Positions 1 to 7,945 of a stretch of 64,000 nucleotides of DNA are shown piece after piece; within the stretch, counting starts at the first letter, position 1, and each line of letters begins with the position of its first letter. The DNA is from Streptomyces sp. PsTaAH-137 (GTDB lineage: Bacteria > Actinomycetota > Actinomycetes > Streptomycetales > Streptomycetaceae). Both the position numbers and the translations under genes were made by a program. The stretch spans positions 310,001 through 374,000 of the forward strand of contig NZ_QLLY01000002.1 of NCBI RefSeq assembly GCF_003259365.1, written 5' to 3'. The notes beneath the pieces are model-generated. The model searched no databases, was not told where the DNA came from, and saw only the letters and a list, made by a program, of their open reading frames with translations.

Positions 1-1678
1 TCCTGATGCACTCCTCCGCCATGGCCCGCAGCGACTGTGTGGGCAGACCGAAGTCCAGGCCGAAGAAGGGCTCGTCGAGCACCTCGTCCAGGCGCAGACC
101 CCACAGGTCGGCGGCTCCCAGGTTCCAGCTCTTGACCTGGAAGTCCTGGTCGAGGACGACGACGGCGGCCGCGATGGAGGTGAGGACGCCCTCCAGGAAG
201 GAGCGGGCCTCGTCCATCTCCTCGCTGCGGATGCGCATCTCCTCGTTCATCGTCTCCAGTTCCTCGTTCCCGGACTGGAGTTCCTCGTTCGTCGACTACA
301 ACTCCTCGATGGAGGACTGGAGTTCCTCGTTCGCCGTCTCCAGCTCCTCGTTCGTCGACTGGAGTTCCTCGTACGCCGTTTCCAGGTCCTCGCGTACGCG
401 TTTGACCTCGGCCTTGAGCTGGGTGGCGACGGTGACGTCGGTGAACGTGATGCTGGTGGCCGCGGGCAGTCCGCTGCTGCCGACCAGCGGCTGGACCAGG
501 ATGTCGAAGAACTGGACGTCCTCGCCGACCCTGCGCTCCGCCCCGTTGACCCGCAGGGTGCGGCGCTCGTGCGTGGCCTGGTCAATCAGGGAGCGCAGCT
601 CGACCGGGCGGTAGGAGATCTCCAGGTCCCGGAAGGGACGGCCGATGTCGTTGGCGGTCAGGCCGAACTGGCCGCGGGCGAGATTGTTGATGAGCACGAC
701 CAGGCCCTCGGCGTCCACGGCGAGGGCGGCGCCGGGCGAGGCGTCGAGGATCAGATCGCGCAGCTGCCGGTTGCGCGCCACGCTCTGCATCTCGCCGAGG
801 CCGCCGGGGCGCAGTTTCAGCGGCGCGGGCTGGTAGGGCGTGGTGGAGCCGCCGGGGCGGCGGCGGAAGATGCGCTGGCGCATGCTGATGACGTCGAAGC
901 GGTCGGCGTCGTTGAGCAGCATCTCGGCCTTGCAGAGGAACAGGAAGGCGTTCTCGCGCAGCGCGAAGTGGAACCGGTCGACGATCTGGGTCTGCGCCTC
1001 CACATTGAAGTACATCAGCGTGTTGCGGCACACCAGCAGGTCGAACCGGGAGATCGGGGCGTCGCGGGTGATGTCGTGACGGCCGAAGATGACCCGGCGG
1101 CGCAGGTCGGAGCGGAAGCCGTACTGCGGGCCGTTCCGCTCGAGTTACTTCTCGCGCAGTTCGGCGGCGAGCGGCTCCAGGGTCCTGGCCGGGTAGAGGC
1201 CGGAGCGGGCGTCGCGCAGCGCCTCGTCGTCGATGTCGGTGCCGTAGATCTTCACCCGCTGGAGGGTTTCCTCAATGCCGAGGGCCTCCGCGAACATGAT
1301 CGCCAGCGAGTACGCCTCCTCGCCGCTGGAGCAGCCCGCGCTCCACACCCGGATCTCGTCCTCGGGCGCGAGCGAGGAGAGGATCTCGGGGACCACCTCG
1401 CGCTGGAGATAGGTCCAGGCGTCGGTGTCACGGAAGATCGACGTGACGTTGATGAGGATGGTGTTGAACAGCGCGCCGAACTCGTCGGCGTTCGTCTCCA
1501 GCTGGTCGCGGTAGTCCGCGTACGTGTCGATGCCGACGTCGGCCATCCGCTTGCGGATGCGGCGCCCCAGGGAGGAGCGCTTGTATCCGGTGAAATCGAA
1601 CCCACGGGCGTCCCGCAGGAAGCCGAGCAGTTCCTCCAGCTCCTCGTCCGTCTCCGCGTCGCGCGGCGCCCCGCTCAT
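1..1678 (-). pseudogene. CheR-type methyltransferase / PAS sensor, interrupted by two stops, cut by window edge
   Basis: On the minus strand an N-terminal CheR methyltransferase (from 1678; SAM-site motif WSAGCSSGEEAYSLA) is followed in the same frame by the rest of CheR, a PAS domain and a coiled coil of repeated NEEL units, then a second PAS-like segment that runs off the left edge. The frame is broken twice: TAA at 1145-1147, where relatives read REKYF, and TAG at 296-298, where the coiled coil would have Gln (a CAG-to-TAG change). Homology continues in the same frame after both stops, so this was one gene. In intact relatives the enzyme methylates receptor-like proteins or acts as a sensory hybrid. 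It lies directly downstream of the broken cheB and was probably co-transcribed with it. Sequencing error cannot be excluded for either stop. Confidence 0.75.
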
Positions 1679-1697
1679 CGCTGCCTACCTCAAGCCT

Positions 1698-2310
1698 CTA
1701 CCTGTCGACAAGTCCCCGGATCACCGCGGGGATTTCTTCCAGAGGTAGCACGAAGTCGACCGCTCCGGTCCCCACCGCGGCCTCCGGCATTCCCCCGAAT
1801 TCGGCCGTCTCCGGATCCTGGGCGATCACGGTACCGCCTCGTGACTTCACCGCCTCCACACCCATCGCTCCGTCGTTTCCCGTGCCGGACAGGACGATGG
1901 CGACGGCGCGCGCCGCAGGTCCCGGCGACGGACTCGAAGAGGAGGTCCGCGGAGGGGCGCAGGAAGTGGACGAGCTCGCTCTGGGAGAGGGAGAGGGTGC
2001 CGTCGGCGCCGACCAGGAGATGCCGGTCGGGTGGCGCGACGTAGACGGTGCCGGGGCGGGCCGTGTCGCCCTGCTCGGCGAGTTTGACGCCGAGCCCCGT
2101 GCGGCGGCCCAGGATTCCGGCGAGGACCGTGCGGTGCCGTGGATCCAGGTGCTGGACGACGAGGACGGGCAGGGGGAATCGCTCGTCCAGGCCGCCGAGC
2201 AGCACGGTCAGGGCGTGGATGCCGCCGGCCGACGTGGCGACGGCCACGACCGCGAAGCTGTCGGAAGGATGGTGCTCGGGCTGCGGCACATCACTCAGGT
2301 CAGTGCTCAT
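1698..2310 (-). pseudogene. CheB-type protein-glutamate methylesterase, frameshifted
   Basis: The N-terminal half is a good CheB catalytic domain, with the nucleophile motif ATSAGG near residue 28 and VVQHLDPRH near residue 52. After FESVAG the frame is lost. The rest of the domain (AIVLSGTGNDGAMG with the catalytic Asp, then the C-terminus) continues in the next frame and ends at the TAG at 1698-1700. One extra C in the CCC run at 1921-1923 would explain it. Without the frameshift the catalytic Ser/His/Asp set would be complete; as it stands the Asp is lost. The gene starts 20 bases before the cheR-PAS remnant, so the pair looks like a former operon. No receiver domain is present, as is usual for stand-alone CheB domains of hybrid systems. 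Confidence 0.75.
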
Positions 2311-2329
2311 GTCGTGCCGTACGCAGGCT

Positions 2330-3676
2330 TTACAGGCCCGGGTTGGCGGTCACCACGCCGTCGGCGACGGCCCGGCGCAGCGCGGTGTGGTCGCGGGCGG
2401 TCTGGTCCGCGTAGCGCAGGGCGAAGGTGGCGACGGCGCGGTCGAAGGTGTCGGCGCCGCCCAGGTAGGCGGCGATGGCGATGCGGTCGCCGGAGCGGGC
2501 GTGGGCCCGGGCGAGGGCTGTGCCGCAGAGGCGGGCGTAGGCGAGGAGTTCGTCCGGGGGCATGCCGGCGACGTCGGCCGAGGCCTTCATGTCGCGCAGT
2601 TGCCGCCAGTAGAAGGCGCGGCCCTGCGGGCCGGTCATCCAGCCGAGGAAGATGTCGCCCGCGGCCTGCATGAGGCGCTGGCCGGAGACCACGCGGTGGC
2701 CGGGGTGGAGGGTGGCGCCGGTCTGTGGCACGTACTCCTCGACGACCGAGCGCGTCGCCTCCTTGATCTGGAGGAAGAGCGGGTCGTCGGCGTCGCGTCC
2801 CGCGAGCAGGACGATGAAGCAGCGGGTGCCGACGCTGCCGACGCCGACCACTTTGCGGGCGGCGTCCACGAAGCGGTAGCGGTCGAGGAGGCGGCGGCGC
2901 TCCTCGGCGAGCGTGGAGCGGTAGTCGCCGAACATCTTCCGGATCGCGGCGGCGTCGGAGACTCCCGCCGGTTCGAGCAGCGGCGGGTCGTTGACGATGC
3001 GGCGGCGGCCGTCGGGAGAGAGCTCCGTGAGCTTGCCGAGGGCGTGCAGGCTGGTGCGGCGGGTGGCCTGGGCGAGGGTGCGCTCGGCGCGGGCCCGGTG
3101 GCGGGCCGAGCGGACCAGGGGCAGCAGGTCGTGGGCGTCGATCCGCTCGTACCAGACGGCGAGTTCGCCGAGTCCGGCGAGGCGTCGCATGGTGGTGCGG
3201 TACGCGGTCACGCCCGCCCGCGCGGCCTGGTGGGCCTGCTTGTCGCTGTGGCCGTTGTCGCGGGCGGCGACGGCGACCGAGGCGGCGAGCCGTTTGACGT
3301 CCCACTCGAAGGGGCCGGGGCAGGTCTCGTCGAAGTCGTTCAGGTCGAAGAGCAGCGCGCGCTCGGGTGAGGCGAAGAGGCCGAAGTTCAGCAGGTGCGC
3401 GTCGCCGCAGAGCTGGACGGTGAGGCCGGTGTGCGTGCCGGTCGCGAGGTCGCCGGCCATCACGGCGGCGGCGCCCCGCAGGAACGCGAACGGGCCGGCG
3501 GCCATCCGCCCGTACCGGATGGGCAGCAGGTCGGCGAGGCGGTCGGCGCCCTGGCGTTCCAGGACCAGGACGGGGTCGAGGCGGTCGGCGGACGGTATCC
3601 AGGGCCCGTGCGAGGAGCGGGGGGCGTGCTTGCGGGCCTGCCTGCCGTGGGCGGCGCGTTGGTCGGGGCTGCTCAT
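2330..3676 (-). CDS. DUF2252 family protein
   Basis: 448 residues, the usual length for DUF2252. The family hallmarks are visible: a kinase-like core with LCGDAHLLNFG near residue 110, FDLNDFDE near residue 131 and GVGSVGTRCF near residue 277. The fold is distantly related to aminoglycoside phosphotransferases, but the substrate of the family is not established. It follows the lipoprotein gene by 19 bases on the same strand, so the two are probably co-transcribed. No signal peptide; expected to be cytoplasmic. Function beyond family membership cannot be given. Confidence 0.85.
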   Translation of the reverse strand: MSSPDQRAAHGRQARKHAPRSSHGPWIPSADRLDPVLVLERQGADRLADLLPIRYGRMAAGPFAFLRGAAAVMAGDLATGTHTGLTVQLCGDAHLLNFGLFASPERALLFDLNDFDETCPGPFEWDVKRLAASVAVAARDNGHSDKQAHQAARAGVTAYRTTMRRLAGLGELAVWYERIDAHDLLPLVRSARHRARAERTLAQATRRTSLHALGKLTELSPDGRRRIVNDPPLLEPAGVSDAAAIRKMFGDYRSTLAEERRRLLDRYRFVDAARKVVGVGSVGTRCFIVLLAGRDADDPLFLQIKEATRSVVEEYVPQTGATLHPGHRVVSGQRLMQAAGDIFLGWMTGPQGRAFYWRQLRDMKASADVAGMPPDELLAYARLCGTALARAHARSGDRIAIAAYLGGADTFDRAVATFALRYADQTARDHTALRRAVADGVVTANPGL

Positions 3677-3695
3677 GGCGTGCGCGCCCCGCCGG

Positions 3696-4172
3696 TCAGT
3701 GGCGCAGCGCGCGGGCCACGTCGGCGGTGACGTCGCCGTCGAGGGAGCGGTTGGAGCGGGCCGTGGCCTTCTTCGACGCGCCGGCGCCGACGTCGTTCAC
3801 CGTGACCACGACGGTGTCGAGCAGATTGCCGCCCTTGTCGCGGAACTCGACCTGGACCGCGTACGACTTGCTGGACGACTGGCCGTTGTCGACGGTGACC
3901 GGGACGGTGGCGCGGCCGTCGTCGGTCGCCACGTCGCCGAGCTCGACATCGTCCTTGGCGTTGACGCCGCCCTTGAACTCGTCGATCTTCTTGCCCGCCT
4001 CGGCCGTCGCGGAGGCGACCGTGTCGGCGGCCTTGGAGGCGGCGGAGCCGACCTTCGACGCCGCCTCGGAGGGGCTGGTGTCGCTGTCGGAGCAGCCGGC
4101 CACGGTCAGGGCCAGCGCCACCGCGGCCACCGCCGCGCCCGTCGCCCGTACGCCGCTTCGCCTGTGAGCCAT
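3696..4172 (-). CDS. Lipoprotein with an FxLYD-like domain
   Basis: 158 residues starting at the ATG at 4172, which has a clear AGGTG ribosome binding site; an upstream in-frame start has none. The N-terminus is basic and hydrophobic and ends in a lipobox (VAGC near residue 26), so it should be lipidated and anchored outside the membrane. A helical Ala/Ser/Lys stretch follows, then a beta-rich C-terminal part (VPVTVDNGQSSSKSYAVQV ... LLDTVVVTVNDVGAGAS) typical of FxLYD domains. Upstream gene of a probable pair with DUF2252. Role unknown. Confidence 0.75.
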   Translation of the reverse strand: MAHRRSGVRATGAAVAAVALALTVAGCSDSDTSPSEAASKVGSAASKAADTVASATAEAGKKIDEFKGGVNAKDDVELGDVATDDGRATVPVTVDNGQSSSKSYAVQVEFRDKGGNLLDTVVVTVNDVGAGASKKATARSNRSLDGDVTADVARALRH

Positions 4173-4288
4173 CCCGAACACCTCCGCTCGACGGTTACTC
4201 CTCCTGGTCGACCCAGTCAACGGGGGCCGGTGGTGAGGCCGCATGCCCAGTACGGCAAACGGGTGGCCGCCGCGGAAAGATGGACGCC

Positions 4289-5491
4289 ATGAGTCCTACG
4301 ACGGTTGCTCCGGCCCGGCACATCGGCGACGAGGAGCGGAGGATCCGGCTGGCCCGCGCGCATCTGCTCTCCCCCGCGGCCCGGGCGGGCACGCCGCTGG
4401 AGGTGGCCCGGTCCATGGTGGCGCTGCACGGCACGGACCCGGCGACGGTGTATCTGGCGGTCGGCGCGCGGCTCGCCGACCCGGCGGGGACGGTCGCCGG
4501 GGTCGAGGCGGCGCTGTACGAGGAGCGGTCGCTGGTGCGGATGCACGGGATGCGGCACACGGTGTTCGTGTTCCCGTCGGAGCTGGCCGCCACCGTGCAC
4601 GCCTCGACGGGGCTCGCGGTCGCGGCCAAGGCGCGGGCCGGGCTGCTCAAGGACATGGTGAGCGGCAGCGACGGGCGGCTGACGCCCGAGTGGCTGGCGG
4701 AGGTGGAGGCGTCGGCGCTGGCCGCGCTGGAGCGGCGCGGGCAGGCCACGGTGGCCGAACTGACCGTCGACGAGCCGCGGTTGAAGGAGAGTTTCGTCTA
4801 CGGCAGGGGCCGGAGCTACGAGGCGCCGCACACCGTGCCGTCGCGGCTGATGCGGGTGCTGGGGGTCGAGGGGCGGGTGGTGCGGGGGCGGCCGCTCGGC
4901 TCCTGGACCTCGACCCAGTTCCGCTGGGCGGTCGCGCCGCCGCATCCCGAACGTCCGGTCGCCGAGGCCCAGTCGGAGCTGTTGCGGCGCTGGCTGGCGG
5001 TGTGCGGGCCCGCCACGGAGGCGGATCTGAAGTGGTGGACGGGGTGGAAGGTGACGGAGGTGCGCAGGGCGCTCGCCGCGGTGGGGGCCGTGGTGGTGTC
5101 GCTGGACGGGGGCGGCACCGGGTATGTCCTCGCGGACGGTCTCGGGGCGCCGGAGGGTGAGCCCGGTCCCTGGGCCGCGCTGCTTCCCGGGCTCGATCCG
5201 ACGGCCATGGGGTGGCAGGAACGCGACTGGTACTGCCCGCCGGAGCTGCGCTCCGCGCTCTTCGACCGCAGCGGGAACATCGGGCCTACCGTGTGGTGGA
5301 ACGGGCGGGTCGTGGGGGGTTGGGGGCAGCGGGAGGGGGGTGAGGTGGTGTGGCGGTTGCTGGACGGTTCGGGGGGCCGGCGGGCTGCACGGTCCGTCGC
5401 GGCCGAGGCCGATCGCCTCACGGCGTGGCTCGCCGGAGTGCGGGTGACGCCCCGCTTCCGGACGCCTCTGGAGCGGGAGCTTGCGGGGTAG
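4289..5491 (+). CDS. Winged-helix protein of the HTH_42 / AlkZ-like family
   Basis: About 400 residues. The layout matches the winged-helix DNA-binding family that includes the AlkZ/YcaQ interstrand-crosslink DNA glycosylases: tandem winged helices in the N-terminal two thirds and a beta-rich C-terminal part ending RTPLERELAG. The start at 4289 is preferred over the ATG at 4280 because GGAAAG at 4274-4279 gives it proper spacing. The QxQ catalytic motif of true AlkZ is not visible; the corresponding place reads ALHGTDPATVYL, as in the other subgroup of the family. DNA binding is therefore likely, but glycosylase activity is doubtful. Confidence 0.75.
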   Translation: MSPTTVAPARHIGDEERRIRLARAHLLSPAARAGTPLEVARSMVALHGTDPATVYLAVGARLADPAGTVAGVEAALYEERSLVRMHGMRHTVFVFPSELAATVHASTGLAVAAKARAGLLKDMVSGSDGRLTPEWLAEVEASALAALERRGQATVAELTVDEPRLKESFVYGRGRSYEAPHTVPSRLMRVLGVEGRVVRGRPLGSWTSTQFRWAVAPPHPERPVAEAQSELLRRWLAVCGPATEADLKWWTGWKVTEVRRALAAVGAVVVSLDGGGTGYVLADGLGAPEGEPGPWAALLPGLDPTAMGWQERDWYCPPELRSALFDRSGNIGPTVWWNGRVVGGWGQREGGEVVWRLLDGSGGRRAARSVAAEADRLTAWLAGVRVTPRFRTPLERELAG

Positions 5492-5511
5492 TGGTCGGGT
5501 GCGGCTCTCGT

Positions 5512-5647
5512 CGTGGCTGGTCGCGCAGTTCCCCGCGCCCCTGAGGCAGGCGCTTCGCGCCGCCTCCCCTTCAGAGGCTGCGCCTCTGTTGATGAGATGG
5601 CGCACGAAGTGCGCATCTCAGGGGCGCGGGGAACTGCGCGACCAGCC
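5512..5647. repeat. Inverted pair of the Streptomyces intergenic GC-rich repeat
   Basis: The unit CTGGTCGCGCAGTTCCCCGC lies at about 5517-5536, and its reverse complement GCGGGGAACTGCGCGACCAG at about 5626-5645. Two smaller hairpins sit between them: one reading GAGGC..GCCTC, and one at 5594-5619 where GAGATGGCGCAC pairs with GTGCGCATCTC. The whole block lies in the gap between convergent genes, so a bidirectional terminator or a structured RNA is plausible. At least eight more copies occur in this window. Confidence 0.85.
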
Positions 5648-5723
5648 CCCACCGGGCCGCACGTAAGGAACTGCGCAAACGGCCCCGCCGGACCGAGGTC
5701 GGCGGGGCCGGAGGGTGGGCGGG

Positions 5724-5996
5724 TCAGCGGGCGTAGCGCATCAGGGCGCGCACCATGTGGCACGTGGTGTCGGACGGCGGATGGATGCCGACGAGGTCGG
5801 CCGCGGCACGGATCCTTCGGTTGTGGGCCTGCTGCGGAAGGTAGACGCCGGAGTCGAGCAGAGCGATCGCCAGGCGCATGGCCTTGAGGCGACGGTTGTG
5901 CGTGATGTACCAGTCACGGGGCTGCCCCGCGGGCAGCGCCTTCTTGGCCAGTGGTGTGTACGGAAGATCGATCAGCATGGGTGCGGCAGCGGGCAC
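5724..5996 (-). CDS. Small conserved actinobacterial protein, function unknown
   Basis: About 90 residues, rich in Arg and His, with no membrane segment or recognised domain. The GTG at 5996 is chosen because AGGAGG (6003-6008) lies six bases upstream; the ATG at 6002 directly abuts that ribosome binding site, which is too close. The codon bias is that of a real Streptomyces gene and the upstream 60 bases are unusually AT-rich, consistent with a promoter. Helical segments RRLKAMRLAIALLDSG and RRIRAAADLVGIH suggest a small all-alpha protein. I do not recognise it further. Confidence 0.6.
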   Translation of the reverse strand: MPAAAPMLIDLPYTPLAKKALPAGQPRDWYITHNRRLKAMRLAIALLDSGVYLPQQAHNRRIRAAADLVGIHPPSDTTCHMVRALMRYAR

Positions 5997-6115
5997 GGGC
6001 ATCCTCCTGTCGCGCATTCTCAAGAGCCCCCGAAGCTCTCGAACACTGCTTCTATTCTACTGCTCACCACTGACAAAAGCCGCTGGCCAAGCCCTAGTTG
6101 ACGGGGTCCCTCGCG

Positions 6116-6121
6116 TACCGT
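6116..6121 (+). promoter_or_regulatory. -10 element TACCGT of a leaderless promoter
   Basis: TACCGT fits the Streptomyces TANNNT consensus and ends exactly seven bases before the ATG at 6129, so transcription should start at or next to the start codon. No ribosome binding site precedes this gene. A TTGACG lies at 6098-6103, but its spacing (12) is short for a -35 box. Confidence 0.5.
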
Positions 6122-6128
6122 TGGCCCC

Positions 6129-6491
6129 ATGGAAATCTGGATCAACCCGGCCTGCTCGAAGTGCCGCAGCGCACTCTCCCTGCTCGACGCGGAGGGCGCC
6201 GACTACACCGTCCGCCGGTACCTGGAGGAGGTCCCCACGCCGGACGAGATCCGTGCCGTGCTCGGCCGGCTCGGGCTCGAACCGTGGGACATCACCCGCA
6301 CCCAGGAGGCCGCCGCGAAGGAGCTGGGCCTCAAGGAGTGGGCGCGCGACGCGACCGCCCGGGACCGCTGGATCGAGGCACTCGCCGAACACCCGAAGCT
6401 GATCCAGCGCCCGATCATCACCGCCGACGACGGCACCGCGGTGGTGGCCCGCAGCGAGGAGGCGGTACGGGAGGCGCTGGGACGGAGTTAG
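6129..6491 (+). CDS. ArsC/Spx-like thioredoxin-fold protein (putative arsenate reductase type)
   Basis: 120 residues, the standard length for the glutaredoxin-linked ArsC family. It begins with the short beta strand and active-site loop NPACSKCRSAL (Cys9, Cys12) and has the downstream RPIITADDGTAVVARSEE segment typical of these proteins. In true ArsC enzymes the first Cys attacks arsenate, with glutathione or mycothiol as partner. No ars genes are nearby, so the actual substrate is uncertain and a Spx-like or redox role is possible. Its stop overlaps the stop of the convergent hydrolase gene by four bases. Confidence 0.8.
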   Translation: MEIWINPACSKCRSALSLLDAEGADYTVRRYLEEVPTPDEIRAVLGRLGLEPWDITRTQEAAAKELGLKEWARDATARDRWIEALAEHPKLIQRPIITADDGTAVVARSEEAVREALGRS

Positions 6492-7303
6492 GCAAGCAAC
6501 TCCGCCAGTTCCGAGCCGAGTTGCTGCGGCATACCGTGGTGCGAGACGCCCGGGATCACGGTGACCGCCGCCCCGGCCCGGGCCGCCACCCTGGTCACGT
6601 CGTGCGCCCTGCTGTCCCCCGCGAGCACCACCCGTACCGGCACCGCCGCGTCGCCCACCGGCAGCCGGCCCGTCACCGGTCGTGCCCCGCGGAAGCCGGC
6701 CGCCGCCTCCTGGAGGGCGAGCCAGTCGGCGTCCAGGTCGGCCCCGCGTGTCTCCCAGTCCAGGAACCGGCGGACCCGGCCGGGCGTGGGCCGCAGCAGC
6801 ATCGGCAGGGCGCGCAGCAGATACCCGGGAGCGAAGCCCGCGTAGCAGCGGGTGGGGTCGAGGAGGGTGAGGCGGCGCACCCGTCCCGTGCCCCGCAGCG
6901 CGTACTGGAGCGCGATCCACGCGCCGTACGAGTGGCCGCACAGGTCCGCCTCCGGCACACCGAGCCCGTCGAGGAGCGCGTCGAGCCAGCCCGCCAGATC
7001 GGCGACGGTCCGGATCGGGCGGTCCGGGGCGGCGACGCTGCGGCCCGGCTCGCCGATCAGGTCGGGCGCGTACACGCGGTGCGCGGCGGAAAGCGGCCCG
7101 GTGTTCGCGAACCAGGTCGCGCCCGTCGCCCCGCCGCCGGGGAGCAGCAGCAGAGGCGGGGCGTCGCGCGGCCCGAGCGCATGGACGCACGTGGTGCCGT
7201 ACGGCGTGGCCACGTCGAGCCGCTCGGTCCCTTCCGGCCATCTGGCCATGACCTTGTCGTACGCGTCGAAGAACTGCTGAGACACTCTGACACCCCCGGA
7301 CAT
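6488..7303 (-). CDS. Alpha/beta-hydrolase
   Basis: 271 residues with the alpha/beta-hydrolase layout: oxyanion region LLLPGGGATGATWF near residue 55, nucleophile elbow GHSYGAW near residue 123, an acidic residue in VVLAGDSRAH near residue 231, and the catalytic His in IPGVSHHGMPQQLG near residue 257. The substrate is unknown; an esterase or epoxide hydrolase-like activity is likely. It is transcribed divergently from the MarR gene across a perfect palindrome, so it is probably the MarR target. The start could also be the GTG at 7285 behind a GGGGG. Confidence 0.8.
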   Translation of the reverse strand: MSGGVRVSQQFFDAYDKVMARWPEGTERLDVATPYGTTCVHALGPRDAPPLLLLPGGGATGATWFANTGPLSAAHRVYAPDLIGEPGRSVAAPDRPIRTVADLAGWLDALLDGLGVPEADLCGHSYGAWIALQYALRGTGRVRRLTLLDPTRCYAGFAPGYLLRALPMLLRPTPGRVRRFLDWETRGADLDADWLALQEAAAGFRGARPVTGRLPVGDAAVPVRVVLAGDSRAHDVTRVAARAGAAVTVIPGVSHHGMPQQLGSELAELLA

Positions 7304-7318
7304 CTCGGCGAGCGATAA

Positions 7319-7333
7319 TCTCGCTCAGCGAGA
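7319..7333. promoter_or_regulatory. Palindromic operator, probable MarR site
   Basis: TCTCGCT-C-AGCGAGA is a perfect 7+1+7 palindrome flanked by AT-rich ATAA and GAATAAT. It sits in the 48-base gap between the divergent hydrolase and MarR genes, so it could control both. Size and position fit MarR-family operators. Confidence 0.7.
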
Positions 7334-7351
7334 GAATAATGGAGGCCGCCG

Positions 7352-7855
7352 ATGGACCACCGGAACTCCCCCGTCACCGCGGAGGCCATGGAGATCGTCC
7401 ACACCCTGCGCTCGACCACGGTTCACCTCATGCTGCACAGCGCGGAGTTCGCACAGCGCAACGGCATGCACCCCACGGACGTACGGGCGCTGGCGGCCCT
7501 CATGGACGCGGCGCGGGCCGGTGAGCCGGTGACCGCGGGACGGCTCGGCAAGGAGCTGGGGCTGAACTCGGCGGGGACGACGGCGGCCGTGGACCGGCTG
7601 GAGCGGGCCGGGCACGTGCGGCGGGTGCGCGATCCGGAGGACCGGCGGCGGGTGCTCGTCGAGGTGACCGAGGGCGCGGTCGCGCTGGGGCAGGAGCACT
7701 TCGGCCCGCTCATCGATGCGGCCGTGGACCTTCTGCACGGGTACAGCGAGCAGGAGCGTGCGGCGGTGCGCGGATTCCTGGAGGGTGTGCGACGGGCGGC
7801 GGCTCCATCGCATACGAGATCACGGACCCCCTCCCGCCCCGCGCGGCCCCGGTAA
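7352..7855 (+). CDS. MarR family transcriptional regulator
   Basis: 167 residues. A GGAGG at 7341-7345 sets the ATG at 7352. The winged helix is clear: recognition region LGKELGLNSAGTTAAVDRLERAGHVRR (about residues 65-91) followed by the wing RVRDPEDRRRVLVEVT, the classic MarR DPxDRR signature. N- and C-terminal helices would form the dimer. It probably represses itself and the divergent hydrolase through the palindrome at 7319-7333. The effector is unknown. Its stop codon lies inside the GlnR-type box of the next gene. Confidence 0.9.
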   Translation: MDHRNSPVTAEAMEIVHTLRSTTVHLMLHSAEFAQRNGMHPTDVRALAALMDAARAGEPVTAGRLGKELGLNSAGTTAAVDRLERAGHVRRVRDPEDRRRVLVEVTEGAVALGQEHFGPLIDAAVDLLHGYSEQERAAVRGFLEGVRRAAAPSHTRSRTPSRPARPR

Positions 7856-7895
7856 CACGGGGTTCACAACCGGGCAACGGACGGGAAATCGCCTG
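7852..7895 (+). promoter_or_regulatory. GlnR operator upstream of glnII
   Basis: Four pentamers occur at exact 11-base intervals: GTAAC (7852), TTCAC (7863), GCAAC (7874) and GAAAT (7885). This matches the a-site/b-site pattern gTnAC-n6-GaAAc known for Streptomyces GlnR boxes and is in the expected place. A TTGACA follows at 7896-7901 and may be the -35 box. Under nitrogen limitation GlnR would activate the gene through this site. Confidence 0.75.
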
Positions 7896-7945
7896 TTGAC
7901 ATGCTTCCGGCCAGAAAGAGACCGGCTTCTGGAGGATGTGGCCCC

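Noticed and set aside
569..2044. Long plus-strand frame opposite cheB/cheR
   Set aside because: Composition is dominated by Ala/Gly/Val/Arg with no domain; it is the antisense shadow of the che genes.
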